The translations under genes were made by a program, and so were the position numbers. Below the pieces are notes generated by a model, which saw nothing but the letters and a program-made list of their open reading frames with translations, was not told where the DNA came from and ran no database searches. Shown here one piece after another: positions 7,542-16,935 of a DNA stretch of 64,000 bases (the first letter of the stretch is position 1; the number at the start of each line of letters is the position of its first letter). Source of the stretch: Pycnococcus provasolii (Eukaryota > Chlorophyta > Pseudoscourfieldiophyceae > Pseudoscourfieldiales > Pycnococcaceae); assembly GCA_938743325.2 (NCBI GenBank), contig OW568863.1, forward strand, positions 372,001 to 436,000. The letters run 5' to 3'.

Positions 7542-9986
7542 TTACATCTTACTTGTACTACCGCCGCCGCCGCCGCCGCCGCCGCCATTAGGCCTCTTCG
7601 CGGCACGACTCAGAAACTCGCGCAGGCGCGCACCACCGGGTGCGGCGTCCGAAACGCCGTCGCGACGGCTCCTCACGCCGCCAGGCAAAAGCGCGTGCCA
7701 CGCGCGGCGCGCAAGGCGCGACGAATCGCCGCACGACAGAATGCGCAGAGCTTCGTCGACGCCACGCACGTCCCTGTCGCGGTTCGAGGATCCAACGTCC
7801 CAAATTGGGCGCAGAAGAGGCTGCACGGGGATCGCAAAGTTTAGGTGAGGGAGCGTGCCTCCGCGTGTGTGCGTGGCATTCGAAGTAATCAGCGCGACGA
7901 GATTTCCCGAGGAGTCCACGACTGCGCCGCCGCTACTTCCCGCGTGCACGGCGGCGGAAGTCTGCAGCATCGCGGGAACACCGTCGACGGGGATTGTGCG
8001 GCTCACCACGCCAATGCTCACGCATGGCGACAGCGACAGGCTTGGTCCAAACAGCGGGTGGCCAATCACCGCCACTGGCATGCCCGCGCAAACTTCATCC
8101 GTGCGTGGTGCGAGTTCTCGTGCTGCCACGGGAGCAGGCTTCTGCAGGATGAGAACGGCAACGTCCAACGGCGCCATGCCATCATCCGCGTCCTGGTTTG
8201 TGCCTCCTCCGAGAGGCCAGCCTGCGACGTAGATGGCGCGCGCGGTGGACCACGAGCCGTCCACGAAGCGGACTGAGACAGACGGCAGCTGCGTGTCAGA
8301 ATGCGCACGTCGCACATCGCCGCTGAAGGTGGACGCCGCGCGTGGGGGTGTGGGGAATAGGTGGCTCACAGTCAGCACGCACCCGCCGCCGATGCAGATA
8401 CCAGACGCCCAAGCACCGCTGGAATGCTGACAGAGTACGATGGCGGCGCATGCCGCTTCCACCACGGGTGCCGTGACTGGCAGGATCGCGGAGCCGGTTG
8501 CCAGATCCGAATAATTCGGGGGAAGTTCGAACGCCGCGTTGGCGTCGTCGCTGCTGTTCACGTCGAGCAGAGGCCCAAGCACAGCCGCGAGCATTCCAAT
8601 CAGGCTTCCGGAGCGCACGGCGAGAGGGATCTCCGCGCTGCCGTCGCGGAGTCGAAGCGGCGGTGCAAGCACGCCGAGCAGAGCACCATCGTCGTCGCAG
8701 ATTGGAGCCCCCTCCATTCCTGGCAGCGCGCGCATGTCAACCAGAAGCATGGTATCCGCCTCACCAAACGAAGCGCTTACCACGCCGCTGACAATGCCGT
8801 GCGCAAAGTGCTGAGGAGACACTGTGCCAAAGGGCGAACCTGCGGCATGCACGCGCGTTCCCGAGGCCCACGACGTCACCGCCGAGGTTGACGGGTACGG
8901 CGAGGCGGAGTCTGGCGTTGCAAGCTCCGCCTCGTGCCCTATGAGTCCACGGCGCCATGCGTGCACCGCCAACGCGAGACGAATCGTGTCCTCCTCGACG
9001 CTATCCGCGACAGAGGTCGCATGATCGTCGGAGCGTAAATCCAAACCTGCGGCACGCGCCACGTCCTCGCGCCGACGCCGCGTCGACGTCGCCTCCATCA
9101 AGCCCGTCGCCTCCGCCGTCGCAAGGAGGGCGCGTGGCCCGGCGGTGGAGTCAGGCTGCGGCGGCGGCGCGACGAGCAGCACCGCATACTGTCCCACGCG
9201 GCGTGGATCAGCACCGTCGTCCACCGCGCTCTGATGCTGCGTGGCTGCCTGCGTCGTCGTCGCCGCCGCCGCTGTCCTCGGCAAGCGTTCCGGGAGCTGT
9301 CTCAGGCGAAGTCGCGCGCGCGAGTCGAGGACGTCTTGCAGCGTGGTGGGTCCACCCGCCGAGGATGGCGGCAACGAATCTGCCGCACTGTCACCTGCTG
9401 GTCCACCGTCGCCCCCTCTCGCTCGATGAGTCGATGTGGCTGCCCAACCCACCACCCACGGGTTTCCGCTCGCGTTGCGGCTTCCGACGAGCGCGCTCGT
9501 CGCGCGTCCTACGGGAGGCGCGTCGATGAGCCCGACGAGTGTGCACGGCCTGGGCGCCGCGACGCGCTTCGTGTCGTTCTGACGCAGAGGTCCCAACAAC
9601 GCCTCGACGCGTGTGCCAGGAAGCAACGCACCCGCCTCTGTGAGAAACGGCGTGACTGCGGATGCGGGAACGAGGACGTGCATGAGCGGCAAAGCGTGTC
9701 CTTCCGTTTGCCCCCCTCTTGTCGCCGCACTTCCCTGCGCCGTGAAGAGCACGCCGCGCCTCTCGAAGAGCGACGTCCCTCTCGGCGTGGGTGGCAGCAG
9801 CACGCCCGTCGTGCTGAACGACGTCACGCCGTCGGCAGCGGTGTAGAACGGCCTGCGCGACGCCTTGAGTAGTCGCGGGTCGGGTCCTGAGCACGTGACC
9901 ATGCACGATAATGCGAGTGAGACGGGAACGCCGCGTGGAAGCGAGCCGCCATGAGGAGCAGGAGGAGTGTTATCAGGAGCGCGCAT
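7542..9986 (-). CDS. DEG15: Peroxisomal DEG15/TYSND1-type serine protease
   Basis: An 814-residue protein from the ATG at 9986. The C-terminal trypsin-like domain has His in CVLTVSHLF (about 538), Asp in PLDVAVLIL (about 606) and Ser in HAGSSGGAVVDSSG (about 685). An upstream protease-like half includes DMRALPGMEGAPI. The protein ends in a poly-Gly tract followed by STSKM; SKM is a plausible PTS1-type peroxisomal signal, like the SKL of plant DEG15. DEG15/TYSND1 removes PTS2 presequences and processes other peroxisomal proteins. Length and domain order fit that family. The (CCG)n tract near 7561-7586 encodes the poly-Gly. Confidence 0.85.
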   Translation of the reverse strand: MRAPDNTPPAPHGGSLPRGVPVSLALSCMVTCSGPDPRLLKASRRPFYTAADGVTSFSTTGVLLPPTPRGTSLFERRGVLFTAQGSAATRGGQTEGHALPLMHVLVPASAVTPFLTEAGALLPGTRVEALLGPLRQNDTKRVAAPRPCTLVGLIDAPPVGRATSALVGSRNASGNPWVVGWAATSTHRARGGDGGPAGDSAADSLPPSSAGGPTTLQDVLDSRARLRLRQLPERLPRTAAAATTTQAATQHQSAVDDGADPRRVGQYAVLLVAPPPQPDSTAGPRALLATAEATGLMEATSTRRRREDVARAAGLDLRSDDHATSVADSVEEDTIRLALAVHAWRRGLIGHEAELATPDSASPYPSTSAVTSWASGTRVHAAGSPFGTVSPQHFAHGIVSGVVSASFGEADTMLLVDMRALPGMEGAPICDDDGALLGVLAPPLRLRDGSAEIPLAVRSGSLIGMLAAVLGPLLDVNSSDDANAAFELPPNYSDLATGSAILPVTAPVVEAACAAIVLCQHSSGAWASGICIGGGCVLTVSHLFPTPPRAASTFSGDVRRAHSDTQLPSVSVRFVDGSWSTARAIYVAGWPLGGGTNQDADDGMAPLDVAVLILQKPAPVAARELAPRTDEVCAGMPVAVIGHPLFGPSLSLSPCVSIGVVSRTIPVDGVPAMLQTSAAVHAGSSGGAVVDSSGNLVALITSNATHTRGGTLPHLNFAIPVQPLLRPIWDVGSSNRDRDVRGVDEALRILSCGDSSRLARRAWHALLPGGVRSRRDGVSDAAPGGARLREFLSRAAKRPNGGGGGGGGGSTSKM

Positions 9987-10335
9987 GGAGTGGGATGACT
10001 GCAACAAGAGCCTCGAGGACAGGAATGACGGCACCAATGACAGACAAATATCAAATATCTCCCCTAGGGCAAATGGCTGAAGAGTGCAGTGCGCCCTTGG
10101 GTTCGGGTTCGGGTTCGGGTTCGGGTTCGGGTTCGGGTTCGGGTTCGGGTTCGGGTTCGGGTTTAGGGTTTAGGGTTCGGGTTCGGGTTTCGGGTTTGGG
10201 CGCCATGGTGTTTTTTGGGATTACCATTTCCACGGTCAAGGTGGCATAGTTTGTATCTACCATAGCCATAGGTATGCATAATATGGGTCGTGCTTAGTCT
10301 GTGTCTGTGGTTTTTCGGTGGTTGGGTTCTGCTTG
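9987..10335. other. Intergenic region with GGGTTC array
   Basis: This is the region upstream of the DEG15-like gene (minus strand). It is dominated by the GGGTTC array at 10099-10200. No other feature is supported. Confidence 0.5.
10099..10200. repeat. GGGTTC tandem array with TTTAGGG-type tail
   Basis: Ten perfect GGGTTC hexamers occupy 10099-10158. They are followed by GGGTTTA, GGGTTTA, GGGTTC and GGGTTTC variants to 10200. The mixture of TTAGGG-like, plant-type TTTAGGG-like and GGGTTC units suggests degeneration of a telomere-like array. It lies 113 bp upstream of the DEG15-like start. Confidence 0.85.
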
Positions 10336-11241
10336 TTACTTGTGTGTCTGATGTTGAAGCCACAACCAACCACTCGCGTACACCGCCATAAACACAACCA
10401 AAAACACAAAACCAGGCAACAGCCAGCGCCCGACGAGCCGGCCGGCGTAGTACCCAGCAGGAGGAGCACGCGCGCGCTCACGACGAACCAGCTTGTCAGC
10501 CGCGTCGACGGGCGGCTCGCCATTCATAGGATGTTGCTCCTCAGCGAGCGTCGTCATAGACGTCGACGTCGACGCGGCGGCGGCGGCGGCGGCGGCGGCG
10601 GTAGCAAGCGCCACGGCAGCGGTCGGCTCAGAGGTACGCTTAGCACTGAGATAAGGCGGAAGAGCGCCCATGCGGTGTGGTCTCTCCAGTTGGCGTAGCT
10701 GGTCGCGCAGCTCATCCACCTCCTTCACCTTCTCGCGATACGCTAGCTGCAACCCTTTCAGCTCTGCCATGTACGTCGCATTCTCGCGTGCCATGGACTT
10801 CTCGCGTCTACTCGACTGCCGAAGCGCGTGCTCGAGGGACTCCAACTTCTTCGTGAGCTCTGCATTATTGTGTCGCAGCTCGTTGGTAATCCCTCGATCC
10901 GTTCGGTACGTCTGAAATGTCTTCGTGACGTTTGCGTTGTCCAAGCTGCCATTTTTTCCCCTGCGCCTCGGAGCACTGTCGTGGGACCTCCCGCTCGAGC
11001 CTGCGCCTGTCCCTTCCGCTCTTCTTCTTGCGAGGTTGTCCTTATCGTCGGGGGGCAGGGCACTCCTTAACGTCTGTTCTGTCGCTGACGCGGTGAGCGC
11101 GTGGCTTAAGACGAACGGGTTCTGTCCAAGCGCGTATTGCGCGGCGGCTTGAAGTTCGCGCGCGCCAATGCCGACCTCCTGGTCGGTCATGCGCGCCGCC
11201 TCTCCTTTGCTCGAGACCGTGCCGGCACTAAAGGTATCCAT
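10336..11241 (-). CDS. Tail-anchored coiled-coil membrane protein
   Basis: A 301-residue protein from the ATG at 11241. A basic, Ser/Gly-rich stretch is followed by a heptad-rich helical region (about residues 110-205, e.g. ELRHNNAELTKKLESLEHAL). A poly-Ala/Ser-Thr linker and one hydrophobic segment near the C-terminus (LLPGFVFLVVFMAVYASGWL) complete it, with only a few residues after. This layout is that of a tail-anchored golgin or tether on the secretory pathway or another organelle, but no family is recognised. Function is unknown. Confidence 0.65.
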   Translation of the reverse strand: MDTFSAGTVSSKGEAARMTDQEVGIGARELQAAAQYALGQNPFVLSHALTASATEQTLRSALPPDDKDNLARRRAEGTGAGSSGRSHDSAPRRRGKNGSLDNANVTKTFQTYRTDRGITNELRHNNAELTKKLESLEHALRQSSRREKSMARENATYMAELKGLQLAYREKVKEVDELRDQLRQLERPHRMGALPPYLSAKRTSEPTAAVALATAAAAAAAAASTSTSMTTLAEEQHPMNGEPPVDAADKLVRRERARAPPAGYYAGRLVGRWLLPGFVFLVVFMAVYASGWLWLQHQTHK

Positions 11242-12397
11242 AGGTATAGGTATGCACCAAAGACGCACTTCTTATGTATCCACAAGTTAACTGCGCACGG
11301 CACCTGTACTGGCACAGTTTACAAGCCGGAACGGGCGGAAAAGGGGAAGTTGTAAAAACGTAAAAACGTCCAAACGTCGTCGTCGTCGTCGTCGTGGGCA
11401 CAAGGGCACGTCGTCCGGCCGGCGGTCGGGACACCTGGTCGGGGAGAGGGAGAGGGTGATGCGGTGACTTGCAACTTGCAACTTGCAAGAAGTCCTCGAC
11501 TCAGAAAAGCGCACCGTAAAGTTTACGATAGTACACTCGTCCCGACGTGAAAAAGCGACGCGAAAAGAGGTTGGTAAGGTCAAAAGCGTTCACCAAAAGA
11601 CGTGGCCAAACTGCCAAAAAGCGTCAAAGCGAAGAAGCGCCGAAGGAGGTGAGACGATTTCGACTTGGCAGAGTGAGGCACACTGTCTGGCATCTGGTGA
11701 CAAGAGCGAACTTGAGCGAGCTTGTGACATCATGAATTGAAAGGAGAAGAAGGAAGAAGACTACCCGGTAGAAGTGGCTCAAGCAAGCAGAGCAAGGAGC
11801 ACTTCCCCTAGTCTATCGTAACCCTAACCCTAACTACTCGTCGCATGTACCTGTATGTGGTTGGTTTCAGACATCAGAGCGCATCTTCTTGCCGTAGGAA
11901 GTAGCTCAACTAAGGTAGTCTAAGGTAGCTTTCCCCTGCCAGCGCACCACGTGTGTGCTCGGCGTGTGATCGATCACTGAAGAAGAATCTACTGAATTGT
12001 AACCTGTCAAATGTAACCTGTAAAACTGAATGGGAAAGTGATGTAACCTTACAGTAGGTTGCCGATGGTGGTACAGTATGGTATGGTATGGTAGGAAGAT
12101 GGAAGGATCGTCCGGCGCATTGTTCACTTGGACTTCCTCTCACGCTGTTCTCCTCCTGTTCCTGTTCCTTTCATCAGCGGCCGGCCACCTAGCTAGGGCC
12201 CAATCGTCTTGAGCACAACCTTCAGCGGTGGCCATTCATTCATTCAACCGCACCGGCATCGTTGTGTGTGTGTGTGTGTGGTTTGTGGTGTTGTTTTTGC
12301 TCCTTCCTTTGCTCTTTTTGCTCCTTGTCTTGTCCTTGTCTTGCTCGGCTCCTTGGAATAAGGCTGGCCGCGGGATTGAGAGACAGCTGGCAGGAAG
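11242..12397. other. Gene-free stretch between divergent genes
   Basis: No convincing coding region is seen; small open frames have no family resemblance and no good start. It holds a two-unit CCCTAA array at 11819-11834, a GGTAT microsatellite near 12077-12092 and a GT run near 12263-12280. Confidence 0.5.
11819..11834. repeat. CCCTAA telomere-like repeat
   Basis: Two CCCTAA units lie 564 bp upstream of the ATG at 12398. Confidence 0.5.
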
Positions 12398-14224
12398 ATG
12401 AAGATGTCGACAACAAACGCCAATCCCTCACGAGCCGCCGCTTACAGAAGAAAGTGCCTCAACTTTGTCATTCTGGGTCTCGTGGCGTCAAGCACAACGC
12501 GAGCGGTGAGCGCACAGATCGGGAACCCGAACCTTAACCCGTTCCCGGTGTTTACGCACACCAACGGATCGGCGGTCGTCGACACGGACGGTAAGTCGCT
12601 CAGCGTCAAGGCGAGTAAGGACGTGGAACTGAACGCAACGCAGGTGTTTATACACCACGGAAATGTCAAGGTGAACGGCGCGAGAGCGCTTAACATGGCG
12701 GAGTGCGTGCCCATCCCACCCATGTGCATGCCACCAGGTGGAGACAGGCTCGCCTGGACGTGTCCGGGTTATGGCTCGCCTTGTATGTGGACGTGCAAGT
12801 GCAAACCTGGCTATGGTGGATTCTCGTGCGAGAACGTTGCGCCGAGCCCTCCGCCCATGATGCCGACAGGGGCAGGAAGCGGAGCGGGCAACAGCTCCTC
12901 CGCTTCACCACCGCCGCCGCCACCGCCTAATCTTCCTCCGCCGCCGAGCTCGCCTCTGCCACCGCCAGCTACGGCGCCTCCGCCGCCATCTTCGCCGAGA
13001 CCGAGCACGGAGGTTGCACACTTCAAGACGTGGCCAAGCTCGTACGGAACCGCACTTCAAGCGGGTGAGTCAGTTTCGGCGAGCGGAAATGGTGAATATG
13101 TAGTCGTCGGTCTCCCGTCGGCTACATTTAAAAATTGGGAGAAGCACGGCATGGCGTCCGTGTACAAGAGAAAGGCTGACAGGTCAGGGTATGACCTCGT
13201 GAATCATCTTGAGGTTGGTTCGCCGTACGCCTACGACTACTTTGGATATTCCACGGCGATCAGCAGTGACGGTAGGACGGTCGTTGTGGGTGCGCCAACC
13301 GAGGACTCGTACGGGATTATGGCCGGTGCGGCGTACGTCTTCACGCGTAACGGCGAGTACGACAAGTACGTCCAGGCGAACAAATTGCTGCAGGCACGGG
13401 ATGCGGCTGAATCTTCCGATCAGTTCGGAAGGACGGTGACTATGGATGCGAGTGGTCAAATCATGGCAGTGGCTGCCAACTACAAAAAAGTCGACGGCAA
13501 ACGCTCCGGAGTGGTTTTCGTGCTTGAGGCGAATAATCAAGGCTCCTGGAGCACTACTTCCCAAGTCTTGACTGTGAAGAATGCCGCTGAAACACCAAAT
13601 GATTGGGACATGTTCGGCACGAATATGGACATGTCCTCTGACGGCAGGATTCTCATAGTTTGCTCGGACCGCATGGACCAAGCCAAGGGTGCCTGCTTCG
13701 CGTTCAAGCGCGTCAGCAAAGATAATTGGAGCTTCGTTCAAAAACTCGTCGAGACGTCGTACAATTCTCAATATTTGTACTTTGGACGTGCGGTGGCAAC
13801 GAACTCGGATGGCAGCCGCATTGTGGTTGGCGCTAGCCTGTACGGCTTCGTGTCCATTTTTGACCTCGATGGAACTTCGTCCGGACAGTACGTGCAGAAG
13901 AAGACGGTGCGTCGAAACGGGTCCAACAGATTTGGCGAGTCGCTCAGCATGAGCGACGATGGCAAGCGCTTTGTGGCGGGCGAGCCGCAAGTGAATCAGG
14001 TTGTTGGCACGTCAACCGTAAGTAGGGTCGGCGCAGTGACGCTCGTGGAGATGGACGGCGACGGATCAACGGCTAGGGTTGTGAAGACGCTGCGTCCGAC
14101 GTCTCCTTCAGCGAATATGATGATGGGCGAGAGCGTCGCGTTGAGCAAAGATGGTTCGACGGTGATTGCGGGCGCACCTGAGACGGTAACGAACGGAAAA
14201 GGCTCGGCACTGGTGTTCCTCTAG
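12398..14224 (+). CDS. Secreted EGF-like / proline-rich / FG-GAP beta-propeller protein
   Basis: A 608-residue protein from the ATG at 12398; ATG 12404 is also possible. A hydrophobic signal segment (FVILGLVASSTTRAVSAQ) ends near residue 40. A Cys-rich EGF-like unit lies at about 120-146 (CMWTCKCKPGYGGFSCEN). A poly-Pro/Ser linker at about 150-205 resembles hydroxyproline-rich linkers of green-algal wall glycoproteins. From about 210 to the end run repeated blades of the type FG-S-A-S-DG--VVVGAP, the FG-GAP/integrin-alpha propeller pattern. A cell-surface or extracellular-matrix adhesion role is inferred. Confidence 0.75.
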   Translation: MKMSTTNANPSRAAAYRRKCLNFVILGLVASSTTRAVSAQIGNPNLNPFPVFTHTNGSAVVDTDGKSLSVKASKDVELNATQVFIHHGNVKVNGARALNMAECVPIPPMCMPPGGDRLAWTCPGYGSPCMWTCKCKPGYGGFSCENVAPSPPPMMPTGAGSGAGNSSSASPPPPPPPNLPPPPSSPLPPPATAPPPPSSPRPSTEVAHFKTWPSSYGTALQAGESVSASGNGEYVVVGLPSATFKNWEKHGMASVYKRKADRSGYDLVNHLEVGSPYAYDYFGYSTAISSDGRTVVVGAPTEDSYGIMAGAAYVFTRNGEYDKYVQANKLLQARDAAESSDQFGRTVTMDASGQIMAVAANYKKVDGKRSGVVFVLEANNQGSWSTTSQVLTVKNAAETPNDWDMFGTNMDMSSDGRILIVCSDRMDQAKGACFAFKRVSKDNWSFVQKLVETSYNSQYLYFGRAVATNSDGSRIVVGASLYGFVSIFDLDGTSSGQYVQKKTVRRNGSNRFGESLSMSDDGKRFVAGEPQVNQVVGTSTVSRVGAVTLVEMDGDGSTARVVKTLRPTSPSANMMMGESVALSKDGSTVIAGAPETVTNGKGSALVFL

Positions 14225-14648
14225 TACTAGTAAATTACAGTTATGCTATCGTAGGCACTACCAACATATCCATTACTATCTGTATGTACATGGTATCCTG
14301 TACTGTACATGGTAACCACCACAACTTAAGTAGTACAGTACTTATCTGAATCTTAAAGTTTACAAAACGGATCTGCATGTGAAGACAACCCGAACCGAAC
14401 CCGAACCCGAACCCGAACGAACGCGGCCCAGACTCCGTTTCGAACACCCAACGGGTCCCAAGTCCCAACCAGGTCCCCCAACCACAACGGGTGCCATCCC
14501 CCAACCTCCCACCAGTCACGACAGTGGCAGCACCCAGTACCGGGTACAGTCAATGTGGTTCAGTTAGGCCTCTCCCACCGGCAACCGGACAACCTCTCAC
14601 GTTGCAAGTTCATGTTCATCGACGACCAAGCTTCGAATTCGGAATTCC
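14225..14648. other. Intergenic region left of the transposon nest
   Basis: No gene is seen. Four GAACCC-type units occur at 14397-14418. The TA at 14649-14650 is the left target duplication of the outermost transposon. Confidence 0.5.
14397..14418. repeat. GAACCC variant repeat
   Basis: About four GAACCC units form the complement of the GGGTTC array at 10099. Unlike most arrays here it is not just upstream of a recognised gene. Confidence 0.5.
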
Positions 14649-14650
14649 TA

Positions 14651-14860
14651 GTTCTATCCCGAGAAAAACTCTGGAATACACAAGGTTTGCACAGGTGAAC
14701 GGCGGCCTTAACGACGTCAGTTCGGTGTTCTGAGACTTGCAAATGAAAGCCCTAACTAAACTACACATGCAACTCTTTTTCGAATTCACCAACGAACACC
14801 CACCCGGTCCACAGGCATCCCCCATGACGTTCACAATTTTCACCCATTTTTTTCAAATCA
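14651..14860 (+). repeat. TE-A left terminal inverted repeat (210 bp)
   Basis: It starts GTTCTATCCCGAGAAAAACT and ends CACCCATTTTTTTCAAATCA. Its last base is the A of the transposase ATG. Confidence 0.9.
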
Positions 14861-16656
14861 TGCCCTTCGTCAAGGGGGATGCGAACAATCCATCTGTGGT
14901 GCGGCAGAGCGCCAAGAAGCGCCAACGTGAGGATAGACTCAAGCAATACGCCCAGCGTAATGCCAAGAAGCGCAAAGAAGTTGCTGAGCGCCGCGCGTTG
15001 CCAACATCACCCCCAGTAATGGACCGCAAGGGCGTCACGAACCTTAACGACCGTCACATAAAGCAGATGAACGAGATGTTGAAGCGCCATCAAGAGCTCG
15101 ACCAGTGGGACCTTGCCATCGCGTTTGGCATCGGTCAGGCCACGGTCTCTAGGCGCCTTAACGGCGATAGCAGGTTGACGGGAGGTCACGTCGGCCGACC
15201 GTACGGCTTGACCCCGGCCCACGTGGAAATAATCTGTGACGCGAAACGCGTGGACCCTCGGTCAAGGCACAAGGACTTGTCGAAACGCCTCCGGCGTATG
15301 GGTGTTCCACTAGGACGGGGATGGCGCGGCACACAGCTCATCGGCCGCGTACTCCGCGAACATGGGTTCACGATTCGAGGGACGAACCGGTACTGCTATT
15401 TCGAGAAACGACTTTGGTACACACACATGGGATGGAGGGATGGCATGCTGTACATGCTCGGTTGGCATCCAAAGCAAAAAAGGAGATTGGCCTTTCGCAT
15501 CGAGTACAAGCACTTGTATTACACGGACCAGACGCCATTATACTACGGCTTGGCGGCAGACGTCGTCTACAACGATAGGGAGACGTTCATGGAGGAGGCG
15601 CATAAGAAGGGTGCGGGATACCTCAACTTACACGCGACGATTGGATGCCGTGGGTGTGTGAAAGTGGCAGTGTTCCCGTCGTCGACGACGGACGCCGAAG
15701 TCGTGGCGTACACGACAGGCACCCAAGCCGTCACGCACCGCCATATCGGCGGCGGCCCGCTCGTGGATCGCTTACCGGCTGGAACCGTGCACTTGTGGGA
15801 CCGACTTGGACGCTCAGGTAGAGCTTGGAACCCAAAGAAGATGCATTACAATCCGCAAGTGCGCGCGGCGTTTCTGGAACGCGGCATCGGCGTCGACCTA
15901 CTACCTGCCAAGGGAGCCGAGTTCAATCCGATTGAACTATTCAACGGATGGATGCAACGATATTTGCTCCGTTGGACGCCACGAGGGCGGCCGAAAGACG
16001 CGTACGGGCAGGTTATCCACGGCGTGCGCACGCGCGAAGAGGCACTCGTCGCGCTCGACCAAGCCCTCCACGAGCTTCAATCGCGCCCGAAGAAGACTGC
16101 GCGGTTATTCCGCCATTGGTATCACCGACGAGTCTGCGGATCCGACGCGTTACGACGGTGGCTCTCTTCACCGGTGGGTGAGAAAATGCTGAAGACACGC
16201 CAACGACTTGGTGAGTCCGCGCCGATGCCAAACATCCTTCAGCGCGCGTTTTCCCGCGTGCTGTACAACGTGCATGCTCCGCCACCACCAGCACCGAGCG
16301 ACGTTGCCGGAACGACCACCACTCAGCTTCAACCGCCGCCGCCGCCGCCAAGCAGTGTGCCGCCAAGCAGTGTGCCAAGCAGTGTGCCGCCAAGCAGTGT
16401 GCCACCACCTCCGCCGCCGCCTCAGCCTCAGCCGCCGCCGCCTCCTCCGCCGCCTCCTCCGCCGCCTCCTCCGCCGCCGTCATCAGCGCCGCATGATGCG
16501 CGCTTGAGTGCGGAAGAACGCGAGGCGCTTATGACGCTGACGCCGGACGTAAGCGACGACGAGGCTGAAGAAGGTGCGGCTGCTATGCTCGCGTTTCTGG
16601 ACGAGTCATATGACACCGAAGAAAACGATTTCTTCATTGGTGATGACGACGAGTGA
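14860..16656 (+). CDS. TE-A transposase, Tc1/mariner (IS630)-like DDE family
   Basis: A 598-residue protein from the ATG at 14860. A basic N-terminus is followed by helix-turn-helix-like segments (DLAIAFGIGQATVSRRL, then RHKDLSKRLRRMG). The DDE core shows LYYTDQTPLYYG (first Asp), VHLWDRLGRSG (second Asp) and LLPAKGAEFNPIELFNGW. The last matches the family's SPDLNPIENLW motif with the final Glu. Between the second Asp and that Glu I count 44 residues, longer than the usual 34-41. The C-terminal tail has poly-Pro and VPPSS repeats and an acidic end. The stop TGA at 16654-16656 is the first three bases of the right inverted repeat, so the gene fills the whole space between the repeats. An in-frame ATG at 14743 inside the repeat could extend the N-terminus. 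Confidence 0.88.
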   Translation: MPFVKGDANNPSVVRQSAKKRQREDRLKQYAQRNAKKRKEVAERRALPTSPPVMDRKGVTNLNDRHIKQMNEMLKRHQELDQWDLAIAFGIGQATVSRRLNGDSRLTGGHVGRPYGLTPAHVEIICDAKRVDPRSRHKDLSKRLRRMGVPLGRGWRGTQLIGRVLREHGFTIRGTNRYCYFEKRLWYTHMGWRDGMLYMLGWHPKQKRRLAFRIEYKHLYYTDQTPLYYGLAADVVYNDRETFMEEAHKKGAGYLNLHATIGCRGCVKVAVFPSSTTDAEVVAYTTGTQAVTHRHIGGGPLVDRLPAGTVHLWDRLGRSGRAWNPKKMHYNPQVRAAFLERGIGVDLLPAKGAEFNPIELFNGWMQRYLLRWTPRGRPKDAYGQVIHGVRTREEALVALDQALHELQSRPKKTARLFRHWYHRRVCGSDALRRWLSSPVGEKMLKTRQRLGESAPMPNILQRAFSRVLYNVHAPPPPAPSDVAGTTTTQLQPPPPPPSSVPPSSVPSSVPPSSVPPPPPPPQPQPPPPPPPPPPPPPPPPSSAPHDARLSAEEREALMTLTPDVSDDEAEEGAAAMLAFLDESYDTEENDFFIGDDDE

Positions 16657-16753
16657 TTTGAAAAAAATGGGTGAAAATTGTGAACGTCATGGGGGATGCC
16701 TGTGGACCGGGTGGGTGTTCGTTGGTGAATTCGAAAAAGAGTTGCATGTGTAG
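16654..16753 (-). repeat. TE-A right inverted repeat, inner 100 bp
   Basis: This is the inner part of the right repeat. It ends at the duplication TGTGTAG (16747-16753) made by TE-C; the remaining 110 bp lie at 26539-26648. Confidence 0.9.
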
Positions 16754-16935
16754 CAAGGGCATATTAACGTATGGGCCGGTCACTCCTACCAAGGGTTGAA
16801 GCAAGGGGTTATTACAATGGGGTAGCGACTCCGGGGCATCCTGAAAACTGAACTGTCCGGTAGGGGTTAGCCGTGCTCGAGCGAGTTTAGGGGATAGAGA
16901 AACCCAAAGCCAAAAAAGCAAAAAAAAATAACAAC

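Noticed and set aside
10051-10269. Minus-strand ORF with Pro-Glu repeats
   Set aside because: Pure translation of the GGGTTC array; open by composition only.
14649-14763. Separate MITE with 115-bp arms outside TE-A
   Set aside because: The 115-bp arm and the adjoining 97 bp form one continuous 210-bp repeat (plus TA) once TE-C is removed, so the outer arms belong to TE-A.
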